Assembly: GCA_937899895.1 (NCBI GenBank)
Contig: CALBQR010000042.1
Span: 1-63,917 of the forward strand
Reading direction: 5' to 3'
DNA length: 63,917 nt
DNA from: an uncultured Alistipes sp.
Lineage (GTDB): Bacteria > Bacteroidota > Bacteroidia > Bacteroidales > Rikenellaceae
A model generated the notes under the pieces. The model was not told where the DNA came from. It saw only the letters and a program-made list of their open reading frames with translations, and did no database searches. Position 1 is the first letter of the stretch. Each line of letters begins with the position of its first letter. The translations under genes and the position numbers were made by a program. Shown one piece after another: positions 55,640 through 62,936 of this stretch.

Positions 55640-55669
55640 CAAATATATAACTTTTTCCCGAAATATCAA
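55640..55669 (-). promoter_or_regulatory. Bacteroidota promoter of the amidase-GT2-DUF4922-SpoIID-AmpG operon
   Basis: Minus strand: TTG (55669-55667), 19-base spacer, TATATTTG (55647-55640), about 75 bases upstream of the amidase ATG. Confidence 0.8.
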
Positions 55670-55741
55670 TGAATTCTACAACATAAATTGCATTAATTTA
55701 TAATAAATCATAAAAAATGTGGGATTTTCCACAAAATTGAT

Positions 55742-55749
55742 TATATTTG
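55742..55749 (+). promoter_or_regulatory. Candidate -7 element of kinase-murQ operon
   Basis: TATATTTG, 57 bases before the kinase ATG; the -33 region has TGTGG and no clean TTG. It is about 90 bases from the divergent operon's promoter, so one regulator could control both. Confidence 0.5.
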
Positions 55750-55805
55750 TCATCTGAAAGAAATTACAATCAAAATAGTAACTAACTAAAACAAACCTTG
55801 CAATT

Positions 55806-56657
55806 ATGTACATTATTGCTGATAGTGGCTCGACCAAAACCCAGTGGTGCGTAGTAGACGCACAGGGTGTTGCTACATCGTATTACACCTCTGGCATCAA
55901 CGCTGTGATGATGACCAGCGACTCGATCAAAGCTGTCCTCACCGAGGAATATACCGGTCCCAAAGAGGGCATCGACGCAGTCTATTTCTATGGCGCAGGT
56001 TGCGGCCCGGCATTCCCCGCAGCTACTGCTACCCTTGCAGAAGTTGTTAACGAGTTCTTCGGCTGCGCAAAGCTCGAAGCTACCAGCGACCTCGTTGCAT
56101 CGGCTCGCGCCGTATGCGGCCACGAGGCAGGTATCGCTTGCATCCTCGGAACGGGTGCCAACTCGTGCTACTACGACGGTAAGGAGATCGTAAAGAATGT
56201 TCGTCCCCTCGGTTTCATTCTGGGCGATGAGGGCAGTGGCGCCGTAATGGGCAAAAAACTGCTTGCAGACGTTCTCAAAGGCCTCTTCCCCGAAGATTTG
56301 ACCAAACTCTTCTACGAGGATTATCCTTACGAGTACATCGACTTCATCAATAACGTTTATAACAAACCTCGCCCTCAACCCAACCGCTTTATGGCAAGTA
56401 TGACCCGTTTCCTCTCGAAGCATATCGATCGTCCGGAGTGCGTTAAGATCGTTGAGCAGTCGTTCACCGAGTTCGTTGAGCGTAACATCTTGCAGTACGA
56501 GCAGGCAAAGGAGTGCCCCATCTCGTTCGTAGGTAGCATCGCTTACTTCTTCCGCCCGCAGTTGGAGAAGGTTCTGAACGCTTACGGCTTGAAACTCGGC
56601 ACCATCTCGCAGGTTCCGATGGAGGGTCTGGTTGAGTACCACGAGAATGCAAAATAA
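55806..56657 (+). CDS. BadF/BadG/BcrA-type amino-sugar kinase (MurNAc/GlcNAc kinase, MurK-like)
   Basis: 283 residues, ASKHA fold. ADSGSTKTQW is the phosphate-1 loop, CILGTGANSCYYDG the phosphate-2 loop and GFILGDEGSGAVMGKK the sugar-site block, as in the N-acetylglucosamine kinases and the MurK kinase of Tannerella. It most likely makes MurNAc-6-P and/or GlcNAc-6-P in the cytoplasm. The murQ gene, encoding the next step for MurNAc-6-P, follows after 24 bases and strongly supports this. Whether it prefers MurNAc or GlcNAc cannot be told. Confidence 0.87.
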   Translation: MYIIADSGSTKTQWCVVDAQGVATSYYTSGINAVMMTSDSIKAVLTEEYTGPKEGIDAVYFYGAGCGPAFPAATATLAEVVNEFFGCAKLEATSDLVASARAVCGHEAGIACILGTGANSCYYDGKEIVKNVRPLGFILGDEGSGAVMGKKLLADVLKGLFPEDLTKLFYEDYPYEYIDFINNVYNKPRPQPNRFMASMTRFLSKHIDRPECVKIVEQSFTEFVERNILQYEQAKECPISFVGSIAYFFRPQLEKVLNAYGLKLGTISQVPMEGLVEYHENAK

Positions 56658-56681
56658 TCATCAAAAACAGATAGCAAAACT

Positions 56682-57503
56682 ATGGCAGAATTTATCAAAG
56701 TTACCGAGCAGTCGTCGCTCTATGACAACTTGGAGCAGATGAGCGTTACCGACCTGCTCACCAACCTCAACAACGAGGACCAGAAAGTGGCTCTTGCCGT
56801 TCGTGAGTCGATTCCCGTAATGGCCGCTTTGGTCGAGAAGATCGTCGAGCGTATGGAGAAGGGCGGTCGCGTATTCTACATCGGCGCAGGTACCAGCGGT
56901 CGTCTGGGTGTGCTCGATGCATCGGAGCTGCCTCCCACCTACGGTGTTTCGCCCGATCTGGTTATCGGTCTGATCGCTGGTGGCGACAAGGCTCTGCGTA
57001 GCGCAGTTGAGTCGGCAGAGGACGACGCCCACAAGGCTTGGAATGAGTTGAAGGAGTTTGAGATTAACGAGCTCGATACTCTGATCGGTATCGCTGCTTC
57101 GGGTACCACTCCCTACGTTATCGGTGGTCTGCGCGACGCTCGCGCTAACGGTCTGCTGACCGGCTCGATCACCTGCAACCCCAACTCGCCCGTAGCTGCC
57201 GAGGCAGAGTACGCAATGGAGGCTGTTGTAGGTCCTGAGTTCGTAACCGGTTCGACCCGTATGAAGTCGGGTACGGCACAGAAACTGATGCTCAATATGT
57301 TGAGTACTTCGATTATGATCCGTATGGGACGCGTTAAGGGCAATCGTATGGTTAATATGCAGCTCACCAACGCAAAGTTGTGGGATCGCGGTACCCGTAT
57401 GATTATGAACTCGACCGATCTGTCGTACGACGATGCACACGCATTGCTCGAAAAGCACGGCTCGGTGAAGGCTGCTTTGGCTGCTTACAACGCAGAAAAG
57501 TAA
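56682..57503 (+). CDS. murQ: N-acetylmuramic acid 6-phosphate etherase MurQ
   Basis: 273 residues with a SIS fold. GAGTSGRLG (68-76) binds the phosphosugar, SELPPTYG supplies the catalytic Glu82, and GPEFVTGSTRMKSGTAQKL is the other family signature. It cleaves the lactyl ether of MurNAc-6-P to give GlcNAc-6-P and lactate. Partner of the kinase just upstream; ends at a GNRA-looped terminator. Confidence 0.95.
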   Translation: MAEFIKVTEQSSLYDNLEQMSVTDLLTNLNNEDQKVALAVRESIPVMAALVEKIVERMEKGGRVFYIGAGTSGRLGVLDASELPPTYGVSPDLVIGLIAGGDKALRSAVESAEDDAHKAWNELKEFEINELDTLIGIAASGTTPYVIGGLRDARANGLLTGSITCNPNSPVAAEAEYAMEAVVGPEFVTGSTRMKSGTAQKLMLNMLSTSIMIRMGRVKGNRMVNMQLTNAKLWDRGTRMIMNSTDLSYDDAHALLEKHGSVKAALAAYNAEK

Positions 57504-57526
57504 TCCTCACGCAACAAGATTGAACG

Positions 57527-57555
57527 ACCGCACTCCGCAAGGGGTGCGGTTTTTT
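57527..57555 (+). terminator. Intrinsic terminator after murQ
   Basis: A 10-bp stem with one G-U pair (57527-57536 with 57541-57550) capped by GCAA, followed by TTTTTT. Confidence 0.92.
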
Positions 57556-57614
57556 ATTATTCAAAAAGCAAAATTCAAGATTCAAAATTATTGGCAAAAA
57601 CTTTGTTTTCGCCA

Positions 57615-57663
57615 CACCTTTGCGGGCTCGCCCTTTGGGCGACCGCCCCAGCCCGCAAAGGTG
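57615..57663. repeat. Large nested inverted repeat
   Basis: CACCTTTGCGGGCT (57615-57628) pairs perfectly with AGCCCGCAAAGGTG (57650-57663). Inside it is a second hairpin, CGCCC-TTT-GGGCG (57629-57641). It lies between two terminators of convergent genes and belongs to neither. Confidence 0.7.
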
Positions 57664-57701
57664 CGCCTTCATTGTCAGTAAAGTCAATAATTGCAAACAA
57701 A

Positions 57702-57725
57702 AAGGTCGCCCCGAAAGGCGACCTT
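57702..57725 (-). terminator. Terminator after HerA-like ATPase gene
   Basis: AAGGTCGCC (57702-57710) with GGCGACCTT (57717-57725), loop CCGAAA; T-rich on the minus strand. Confidence 0.8.
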
Positions 57726-57746
57726 AATCATATACGTTTCACATAG

Positions 57747-59333
57747 TTACTTCAAAATTTTCTTCAAAGTCTGGTTGACGATTTGGCGGGTGGCGGTGGT
57801 GGTTGCCGACTGGGCTGCCTTGCCCAAAATCGACTTGCCACTCGACTTCGAGCCGCCCGTCAGCGACTTAGCCAGCGAGGTGCTCACGCTACGAATAAAG
57901 CTCGTCGCCGCAGCACCAACCAACGTGCCGAGCAGTCCGCGACCTACGCCGCTACGCTCCTTCTTGGCACGCTCCTTCTCCTCCAAAGCGGCACGTTTTG
58001 CCTCCTCTTCGGCTGCCGCAGCCTCCGCCGCAGCCTTCTCTGCCTCAGCGTTTTGCTCGGTCAGCACCTCGTAAGCACTCACGCGATCGACCGCCATATC
58101 GTAGGCGCGGATTCCGACAGGTGCCGACGCCATCAGCACTCGACGCTCGTCGTCGGTAATTGCACCGATCTGACTCAGCGGGAAGAGAATTTTGGCACGC
58201 TCGACCATCGACGGAGCACCCTTCGGATCAAGGAACGAAACCAGAGCCTCGCCCGTACCCAATTCCATAATTGCCTGCTCGGTCGAGAACGACGGATTGG
58301 CGCGGAAGGTCTGTGCAGCCGAGCGAACAGCCTTCTGATCCTTCGGCGTAAATGCTCGCAGAGCGTGCTGGATACGGTTACCCAACTGACCGAGAATCTC
58401 CTCTGGAATATCGGTCGGCGACTGGGTTACGAAATAGACACCAACGCCCTTCGAGCGGATCAGTCGAACAACCTGCTCGATCTTATCGACCAGAGCCTTC
58501 GACGTACCATCGAACAACATATGCGCCTCATCGAAGAAGAATACCAACTTCGGCAGTTCGGCATCACCCACCTCAGGCAGATTCTCATACAACTCCGACA
58601 GCAACCACAGCAGGAAGGTCGAATAGAGTTTGGGGTTGAGCATAAGTTTGTCTGCCGCTAGCACATTCATCACACCACGGCCGCCCTCGGTCTGAATCAG
58701 GTCGAAGATATTGAATGCAGGCTCGCCGAAGAACTTATCGCCACCCTCGCTCTCAATTGCCAACAACGAACGCTGGATAGCTCCGATCGATGCCGACGAG
58801 ATATTTCCATACTCGGTGGTATATTGTTTAGCGTTCTTTGCCACATAGTCGAGCATCAGTCGCAAATCCTTCAAGTCGATGAGCAACAAGCTGTTATCAT
58901 CAGCAATGCGGAACACAATATTGAGCACACCGCTCTGCGTTTCGTTCAGCTGCATAAGGCGCGACAGTAGTTGCGGACCCATCTCGCTCACCGTCGTACG
59001 CATTGCGTGGCCACGCTCGCCATAGACATCGAACACACGCACGGGGCAACCCTCAAACTGCGGATCGGTGATACCAAACTCGGCACAACGCTTCTCGATA
59101 AAACCACTCATCGCACCCTTCTGGCTGATACCCGAAAGGTCGCCCTTCATATCGGCCATAAAGCAGGGCACACCCGCCTGCGAAAAGGTCTCGGCCAGCA
59201 CCTGCAACGTAACGGTCTTACCCGTACCCGTAGCACCGGCGATCAAGCCGTGGCGATTGGCCATACTGCCCTCGATCGAGATCGGTCCCGACGGGCCGTG
59301 GGCTACATATAATTTTTTATCGGCTGTGTACAT
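57747..59333 (-). CDS. HerA-like ATPase (DUF853 family)
   Basis: 528 residues. Walker A GATGTGKT is at 33-40, Walker B LVFFFDEAHML near residue 260, and a sensor motif TQSPTDIPEEILGQLGNRIQHALRAF follows; all are typical of DUF853/YjgR proteins, relatives of the HerA-FtsK pumping ATPases. A charged Ala/Glu coiled coil (about 430-470) and a basic C-terminus end it. Role is not established. It follows rpiB by 9 bases. Confidence 0.88.
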   Translation of the reverse strand: MYTADKKLYVAHGPSGPISIEGSMANRHGLIAGATGTGKTVTLQVLAETFSQAGVPCFMADMKGDLSGISQKGAMSGFIEKRCAEFGITDPQFEGCPVRVFDVYGERGHAMRTTVSEMGPQLLSRLMQLNETQSGVLNIVFRIADDNSLLLIDLKDLRLMLDYVAKNAKQYTTEYGNISSASIGAIQRSLLAIESEGGDKFFGEPAFNIFDLIQTEGGRGVMNVLAADKLMLNPKLYSTFLLWLLSELYENLPEVGDAELPKLVFFFDEAHMLFDGTSKALVDKIEQVVRLIRSKGVGVYFVTQSPTDIPEEILGQLGNRIQHALRAFTPKDQKAVRSAAQTFRANPSFSTEQAIMELGTGEALVSFLDPKGAPSMVERAKILFPLSQIGAITDDERRVLMASAPVGIRAYDMAVDRVSAYEVLTEQNAEAEKAAAEAAAAEEEAKRAALEEKERAKKERSGVGRGLLGTLVGAAATSFIRSVSTSLAKSLTGGSKSSGKSILGKAAQSATTTATRQIVNQTLKKILK

Positions 59334-59342
59334 CTTGCGAAA

Positions 59343-59783
59343 CTATTTGGTTTGAACGGGAATCTTCTCAACACGACGCTGGTGGCGACCACCCTCAAAC
59401 TCTGCCTCGAAATATGCAGTCAGAATTGCCGTAGCCTCGTCGTTGTCGATAAAGCGAGCAGGGACAACGCAGATGTTTGCGTTGTTGTGCTGCTTTGCCA
59501 GAGCCGAAATTTCGGGAGTCCAGCAGAGAGCAGCGCGCACGCCCTGATGTTTGTTGAGGCTCATACTGATACCATTACCCGTGCCGCACATCGCTACGCC
59601 GCCATCAACCTCGCCCAACTCAACAGCCGAAGCCAGAGCGTGAGCGAAATCGGGATAGTCGCAACTCTCCTCGCTCGAACAGCCATAATCATAAACTTCG
59701 TAGCCTTTTGCACCAAGCCAACCGATCAAATACTCTTTAAGTTGAAAACCTGCGTGATCCGACGCAATACCAATTTTTTTCAT
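59343..59783 (-). CDS. rpiB: Ribose-5-phosphate isomerase B
   Basis: 146 residues. IASDHAGFQLKEYL is the family start, MCGTGNGISMSLNKHQGVRAALC carries the catalytic Cys and anion hole, and NNANICVVPARF the later block. It interconverts ribose-5-P and ribulose-5-P in the pentose phosphate pathway. RpiB-fold allose-6-P isomerase is a lesser possibility. Confidence 0.93.
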   Translation of the reverse strand: MKKIGIASDHAGFQLKEYLIGWLGAKGYEVYDYGCSSEESCDYPDFAHALASAVELGEVDGGVAMCGTGNGISMSLNKHQGVRAALCWTPEISALAKQHNNANICVVPARFIDNDEATAILTAYFEAEFEGGRHQRRVEKIPVQTK

Positions 59784-59823
59784 AAGTTCAATATTTTTAT
59801 ATGTTTACATTCTTCTTAAAGTA

Positions 59824-59831
59824 CAAAGTTA
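59824..59831 (-). promoter_or_regulatory. Candidate -7 element of rpiB
   Basis: On the minus strand TAACTTTG (59831-59824), 41 bases before the ATG; no well-spaced -33. Confidence 0.4.
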
Positions 59832-59861
59832 AACTTTTTTTCAAAAAAAATTGCTTTTCGA

Positions 59862-59895
59862 TGCAACGAAATTACCTATTTTTGCGTCTATATAA
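59862..59895 (+). promoter_or_regulatory. Putative ECF-sigma promoter of the sigma-factor gene
   Basis: TGCAAC (59862-59867), 17-base spacer, CGTCTATATAA (59885-59895). CGTC at -10 is typical of ECF-type promoters. The same pattern with the same spacing precedes the NigD-like gene. A housekeeping -7 candidate TATTTTTG (59877-59884) directly abuts it. Confidence 0.65.
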
Positions 59896-59957
59896 TAAAA
59901 GGTTCGCTGAAAACGGCGAAACTGCACCCTAAAACCAAAGAAAGAAGACCCGCAAGA

Positions 59958-60509
59958 GTGGAACTCGAACAGATAATAGACGGCTGTAAAAGATCGGACA
60001 ACAATGCGCGCCGCGAGCTGTATGAGCGTTATGCAAACCTCATATTCGGGCTATTGTGCCGATACACAAACAACCGCTCATCGGCCGAGGATCTGCTGCA
60101 CGATACATTTATAACGATATTTACACATATCGAAGATTATCGCAACGAGGGAGCTTTCGATGGTTGGTGTCGCCGCATTGCAATACGCACAGCGATTGAT
60201 CACCTGCGGCGAGAGCGTCGGTTGGACCTGCTCGAAATCGACGGTTTGCAATCCTCCGATGCAATTACCGCCACCGAGCCAAATGTGCTCGACGGAATAT
60301 CAAATGAGGAGCTGATGCGAACGATCAATGAACTTTCGCCCGCCTTCCGCACAATAATCAATTTAAGAGTGTGCGAGGGCTACGATTACCACCAGATAGC
60401 GCAGATTATCGGCATCAATGAATCGACTGCCCGTTCGCAATATCGACGCGCTAAAACGGCCCTGATCAGGAAGTTGGAAGAGATTAATTTTCAGACAAAA
60501 AGAGAATAA
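59958..60509 (+). CDS. ECF-type RNA polymerase sigma factor (probably ECF21/Das-like)
   Basis: 183 residues with sigma-2 (about 15-85: YERYANLIFGLLCRYTNNRSSAEDLLHDTFITIF) and sigma-4 (about 120-175: AFRTIINLRVCEGYDYHQIAQIIGINESTARSQYRRAKTAL). Start is GTG at 59958, preceded by no clear Shine-Dalgarno site as usual in the phylum. Nine bases later comes a membrane protein whose cytoplasmic end could hold the sigma inactive. The layout matches the Das sigma factors paired with dual-membrane anti-sigma (Dma) proteins described in Bacteroides thetaiotaomicron, where they control outer-membrane vesicle formation. Assignment to ECF21 is from context. Confidence 0.9.
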   Translation: MELEQIIDGCKRSDNNARRELYERYANLIFGLLCRYTNNRSSAEDLLHDTFITIFTHIEDYRNEGAFDGWCRRIAIRTAIDHLRRERRLDLLEIDGLQSSDAITATEPNVLDGISNEELMRTINELSPAFRTIINLRVCEGYDYHQIAQIIGINESTARSQYRRAKTALIRKLEEINFQTKRE

Positions 60510-60518
60510 CAATAAGTT

Positions 60519-61898
60519 ATGAACGAAGAATACGATAAACTCGAACAACGCTTGCGTGAGCGGCTCACCGACCATAGCATCGAGGCTCCTGCCAATGGGT
60601 GGGATCGAATCGCTGCATCAATGGCCGAGATCGACACCGCCGCAAAGCCTGCGACTCAACCCGCACCGCAGCCTATTTCGATCGCTCCGCACCGCCGTCA
60701 GCGACTCGGCCTGCGACGCGCTTGGCAGTATGGCGTTGCCGCAATATTGTTATTAGGTATAGGATTGTTGGTCAATCGTTTAACCCGACTTGCACCCCAA
60801 CCCGATCAATCGGAATTGCTGGCTGACGCAACTGTGCTTTACGACCCCGTAACCACCCCGAATGAGGATGCAATCGAGGAGCCGGCAAGTGCCGATCCGA
60901 TCGAAGAGGTTGCCAACACTCCGACAAGAATAGCAGCTAAATCAGAGCCGAAAATCTCGTCTAAAATTGCACAAAACGAGAGTGTTACGTTGACTTATGA
61001 TATCGACGAAATTGATTATTCGTCCGAAAAGGAAGCGACTATCGAGCCCGCCGAAGGTACCAATAATCACGTGTCGGTCGAAAATGCCGCAAGCAGCGAT
61101 AATCATAAGCAGCAGGACAAGAAGACCGACGACACCCATACCTCGCGCGAGCAGTTCCAAAAGCGTCTGCAACAGATTTTGGAGAGCGAAAAAGGCCGAA
61201 GTGGCCGTTTCAGCACCGCGCTTTATGCATCGAATCTGAATGGTGTTGGTGGTAATTTCAACGTCTCGCCGAATCGTCTTTCGCAGTCGGGAATGGTTGC
61301 GACGGAGGTCCTCAACATCTCACAGGGCGAGATTATCTCGGTTATGGGTACGGGCGAGTCGGTGCGCGTACAACCAGAGACGAAGATGAAACACCACGTT
61401 CCATTCACCGTCGGAGCGAGCCTGCAATATGAGCTGACGGATCGCTGGGCCCTCGAATCGGGCGTTACATACACCTATCTGCACTCGACGGCCAAAGCCG
61501 AGGGTATATTCACCTACGAGTGGTCGCAAGAGTTACATTATATAGGTATTCCTCTGACAGCGAGCTACAAGATCATCAATCGAGATATGTTTGATCTCTA
61601 TGCTCGTGCAGGCGGTGCCGTTGAGCGTGCCGTTGCGGCCAACAAAGTATTCAATATGAGCGGAGGAACATCGGAGGGTATCACTCGCCCGAACGAGAAG
61701 ATCGACTGCAAAGGCGTTCAGATGTCGGTTGCCGCAGCCATCGGTGCCGAGGTCAAGCTGATTGATCGTCTTGGCATCTATGCCGAGGCGGGCGCAGGCT
61801 ACTTTTTCGATAATAACCAACCTTTGAGCTACCGTAGCGAAAACCCATTCTCGGTTACGTTGCAGGCCGGTTTAAGGCTACATTTGGGTAACAAATAA
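60519..61898 (+). CDS. Dma-like dual-membrane-spanning anti-sigma factor
   Basis: 459 residues with an unusual layout. Residues 1-70 are cytoplasmic and contain an anti-sigma-like helix (LEQRLRERLTDHSIEAPANGWDRI). A single inner-membrane helix spans about 71-87 (YGVAAILLLGIGLLV). A long, polar, probably disordered periplasmic linker covers about 90-225. The C-terminal part (about 225-459) is an outer-membrane beta-barrel with alternating strands (TVGASLQYELTDRWALESGVTYTYL, GIPLTASYKI, SVTLQAGLRLHLGN). No cleavable signal peptide. This is the build reported for Dma proteins of Bacteroidota, which span both membranes and bind their sigma partner. Confidence 0.85.
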   Translation: MNEEYDKLEQRLRERLTDHSIEAPANGWDRIAASMAEIDTAAKPATQPAPQPISIAPHRRQRLGLRRAWQYGVAAILLLGIGLLVNRLTRLAPQPDQSELLADATVLYDPVTTPNEDAIEEPASADPIEEVANTPTRIAAKSEPKISSKIAQNESVTLTYDIDEIDYSSEKEATIEPAEGTNNHVSVENAASSDNHKQQDKKTDDTHTSREQFQKRLQQILESEKGRSGRFSTALYASNLNGVGGNFNVSPNRLSQSGMVATEVLNISQGEIISVMGTGESVRVQPETKMKHHVPFTVGASLQYELTDRWALESGVTYTYLHSTAKAEGIFTYEWSQELHYIGIPLTASYKIINRDMFDLYARAGGAVERAVAANKVFNMSGGTSEGITRPNEKIDCKGVQMSVAAAIGAEVKLIDRLGIYAEAGAGYFFDNNQPLSYRSENPFSVTLQAGLRLHLGNK

Positions 61899-61925
61899 AT
61901 TTTTTTGCAAAAAAATCACAAAATC

Positions 61926-61942
61926 GTGGCACATTTTGCCAC
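61926..61942 (+). repeat. Small hairpin overlapping the -35 of the NigD-like gene promoter
   Basis: GTGGCA (61926-61931) with TGCCAC (61937-61942), 5-base loop. It overlaps the proposed -35 hexamer at 61927-61932 and might be an operator half-site pair or a weak attenuator at the end of the preceding gene. Confidence 0.45.
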
Positions 61943-61960
61943 CCTTATTCGTCTATATAT
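61927..61960 (+). promoter_or_regulatory. Putative ECF-sigma promoter of the NigD-like gene
   Basis: TGGCAC (61927-61932), 17-base spacer, CGTCTATATAT (61950-61960), 17 bases before the ATG at 61977. It matches the motif before the sigma gene in both boxes and in spacing. Confidence 0.65.
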
Positions 61961-61976
61961 AAAAAGAAGAGATTAA

Positions 61977-62705
61977 ATGGAGAGATTAAAACAGATATTT
62001 TGGGGCCTCGCAATCGGCCTTACTACCCTACTCGGATTGAGTGGTTGCGAAGCAGAAGACAATACAGCACCGGACATCAAAGATGATGTATATATCATTG
62101 ACTACGGAACGGTGCTTATCGCCGATGGCTACGGTTCGTCCAACAACAACTACATTATCCGCGATGACGGCATTGCGTTGCTCGTAATCCGCGATCAGAG
62201 TTTTACGGGTGATGACGCCTCATTGTTAATCGCCAATGGCGATCGGGTACTGATCAACTACAACGTGATGAGCGACCTCTCGCCGTTGCAGTTGCCCGAA
62301 TCGTGCAAAGCAGGATATGCCATTCAGCTCAACGCTCTGCTTACACTGCCTTGTCAGCAGACGATCATTGGTCAGGAGCCCGATACGGAGTGCTCACCCG
62401 TATATCTCAACGCGTTGCACGTAGGAAAGTCATATCTCGATTTACGATTCGACTATCGGTCGATTAGCAACAAAAAGCACGAGTTCAAACTCTACTGCCC
62501 CAATCCCGAAGATGAGGTTATCGACCTCTATCTGGTACATTACGGCGACAATGATAAGGGCGATGATGGCGTAATGGTTACCTCGCATCGCATCTCATTC
62601 AATATCGAGGCTTTACGCACCAATACGCCCCGTATGTTCAACCTCCATTGGATTGATATACAAGATATGGACAAGGTGCATACAGGCACACTCAACGCTC
62701 TCTAA
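61977..62705 (+). CDS. NigD-like lipoprotein
   Basis: 242 residues. Lipobox LSGC (Cys24) after a hydrophobic signal. The body has the NigD pattern: an N-terminal OB-like region (VYIIDYGTVLIADGYGSSNNNYIIRDDG, GDRVLINYNVMSD) and a C-terminal beta sandwich (YLDLRFDYRSISNKKHEFKLYC, DLYLVHYGDNDKG). NigD-like proteins are Bacteroidota envelope lipoproteins of unclear function. Its own copy of the putative ECF promoter suggests it is a target of the sigma factor two genes upstream. Confidence 0.82.
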   Translation: MERLKQIFWGLAIGLTTLLGLSGCEAEDNTAPDIKDDVYIIDYGTVLIADGYGSSNNNYIIRDDGIALLVIRDQSFTGDDASLLIANGDRVLINYNVMSDLSPLQLPESCKAGYAIQLNALLTLPCQQTIIGQEPDTECSPVYLNALHVGKSYLDLRFDYRSISNKKHEFKLYCPNPEDEVIDLYLVHYGDNDKGDDGVMVTSHRISFNIEALRTNTPRMFNLHWIDIQDMDKVHTGTLNAL

Positions 62706-62784
62706 CAGAGCACAACTGCGGCAGTTGCCGCACCATAATCAGCCACTTCCACGTGGGTACACATAATAAATAGGTTTAAGGGAG

Positions 62785-62813
62785 AAAAGGTCGGCCGCGA
62801 TGGTCGGCCTTTT
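62785..62813 (+). terminator. Terminator after NigD-like gene
   Basis: A 12-bp stem with two G-U pairs (62785-62796 with 62802-62813) ending in TTTT. Confidence 0.85.
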
Positions 62814-62881
62814 CTATTGGCACGGTCATATGATAAAAATTCAAAATTTGGCCACGCTCGTCAAGGATAATTGTGAATAAA

Positions 62882-62912
62882 AAAGGTCGCACCCGAAAAC
62901 GGGGTGCGACCT
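62882..62912 (-). terminator. Terminator after metK
   Basis: AAGGTCGCACCC (62882-62893) with GGGTGCGACCTT (62901-62912), loop GAAAACG; on the minus strand followed by a T-run. Confidence 0.9.
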
Positions 62913-62936
62913 TAATCATTGTTCAGCGCAAAAGGT

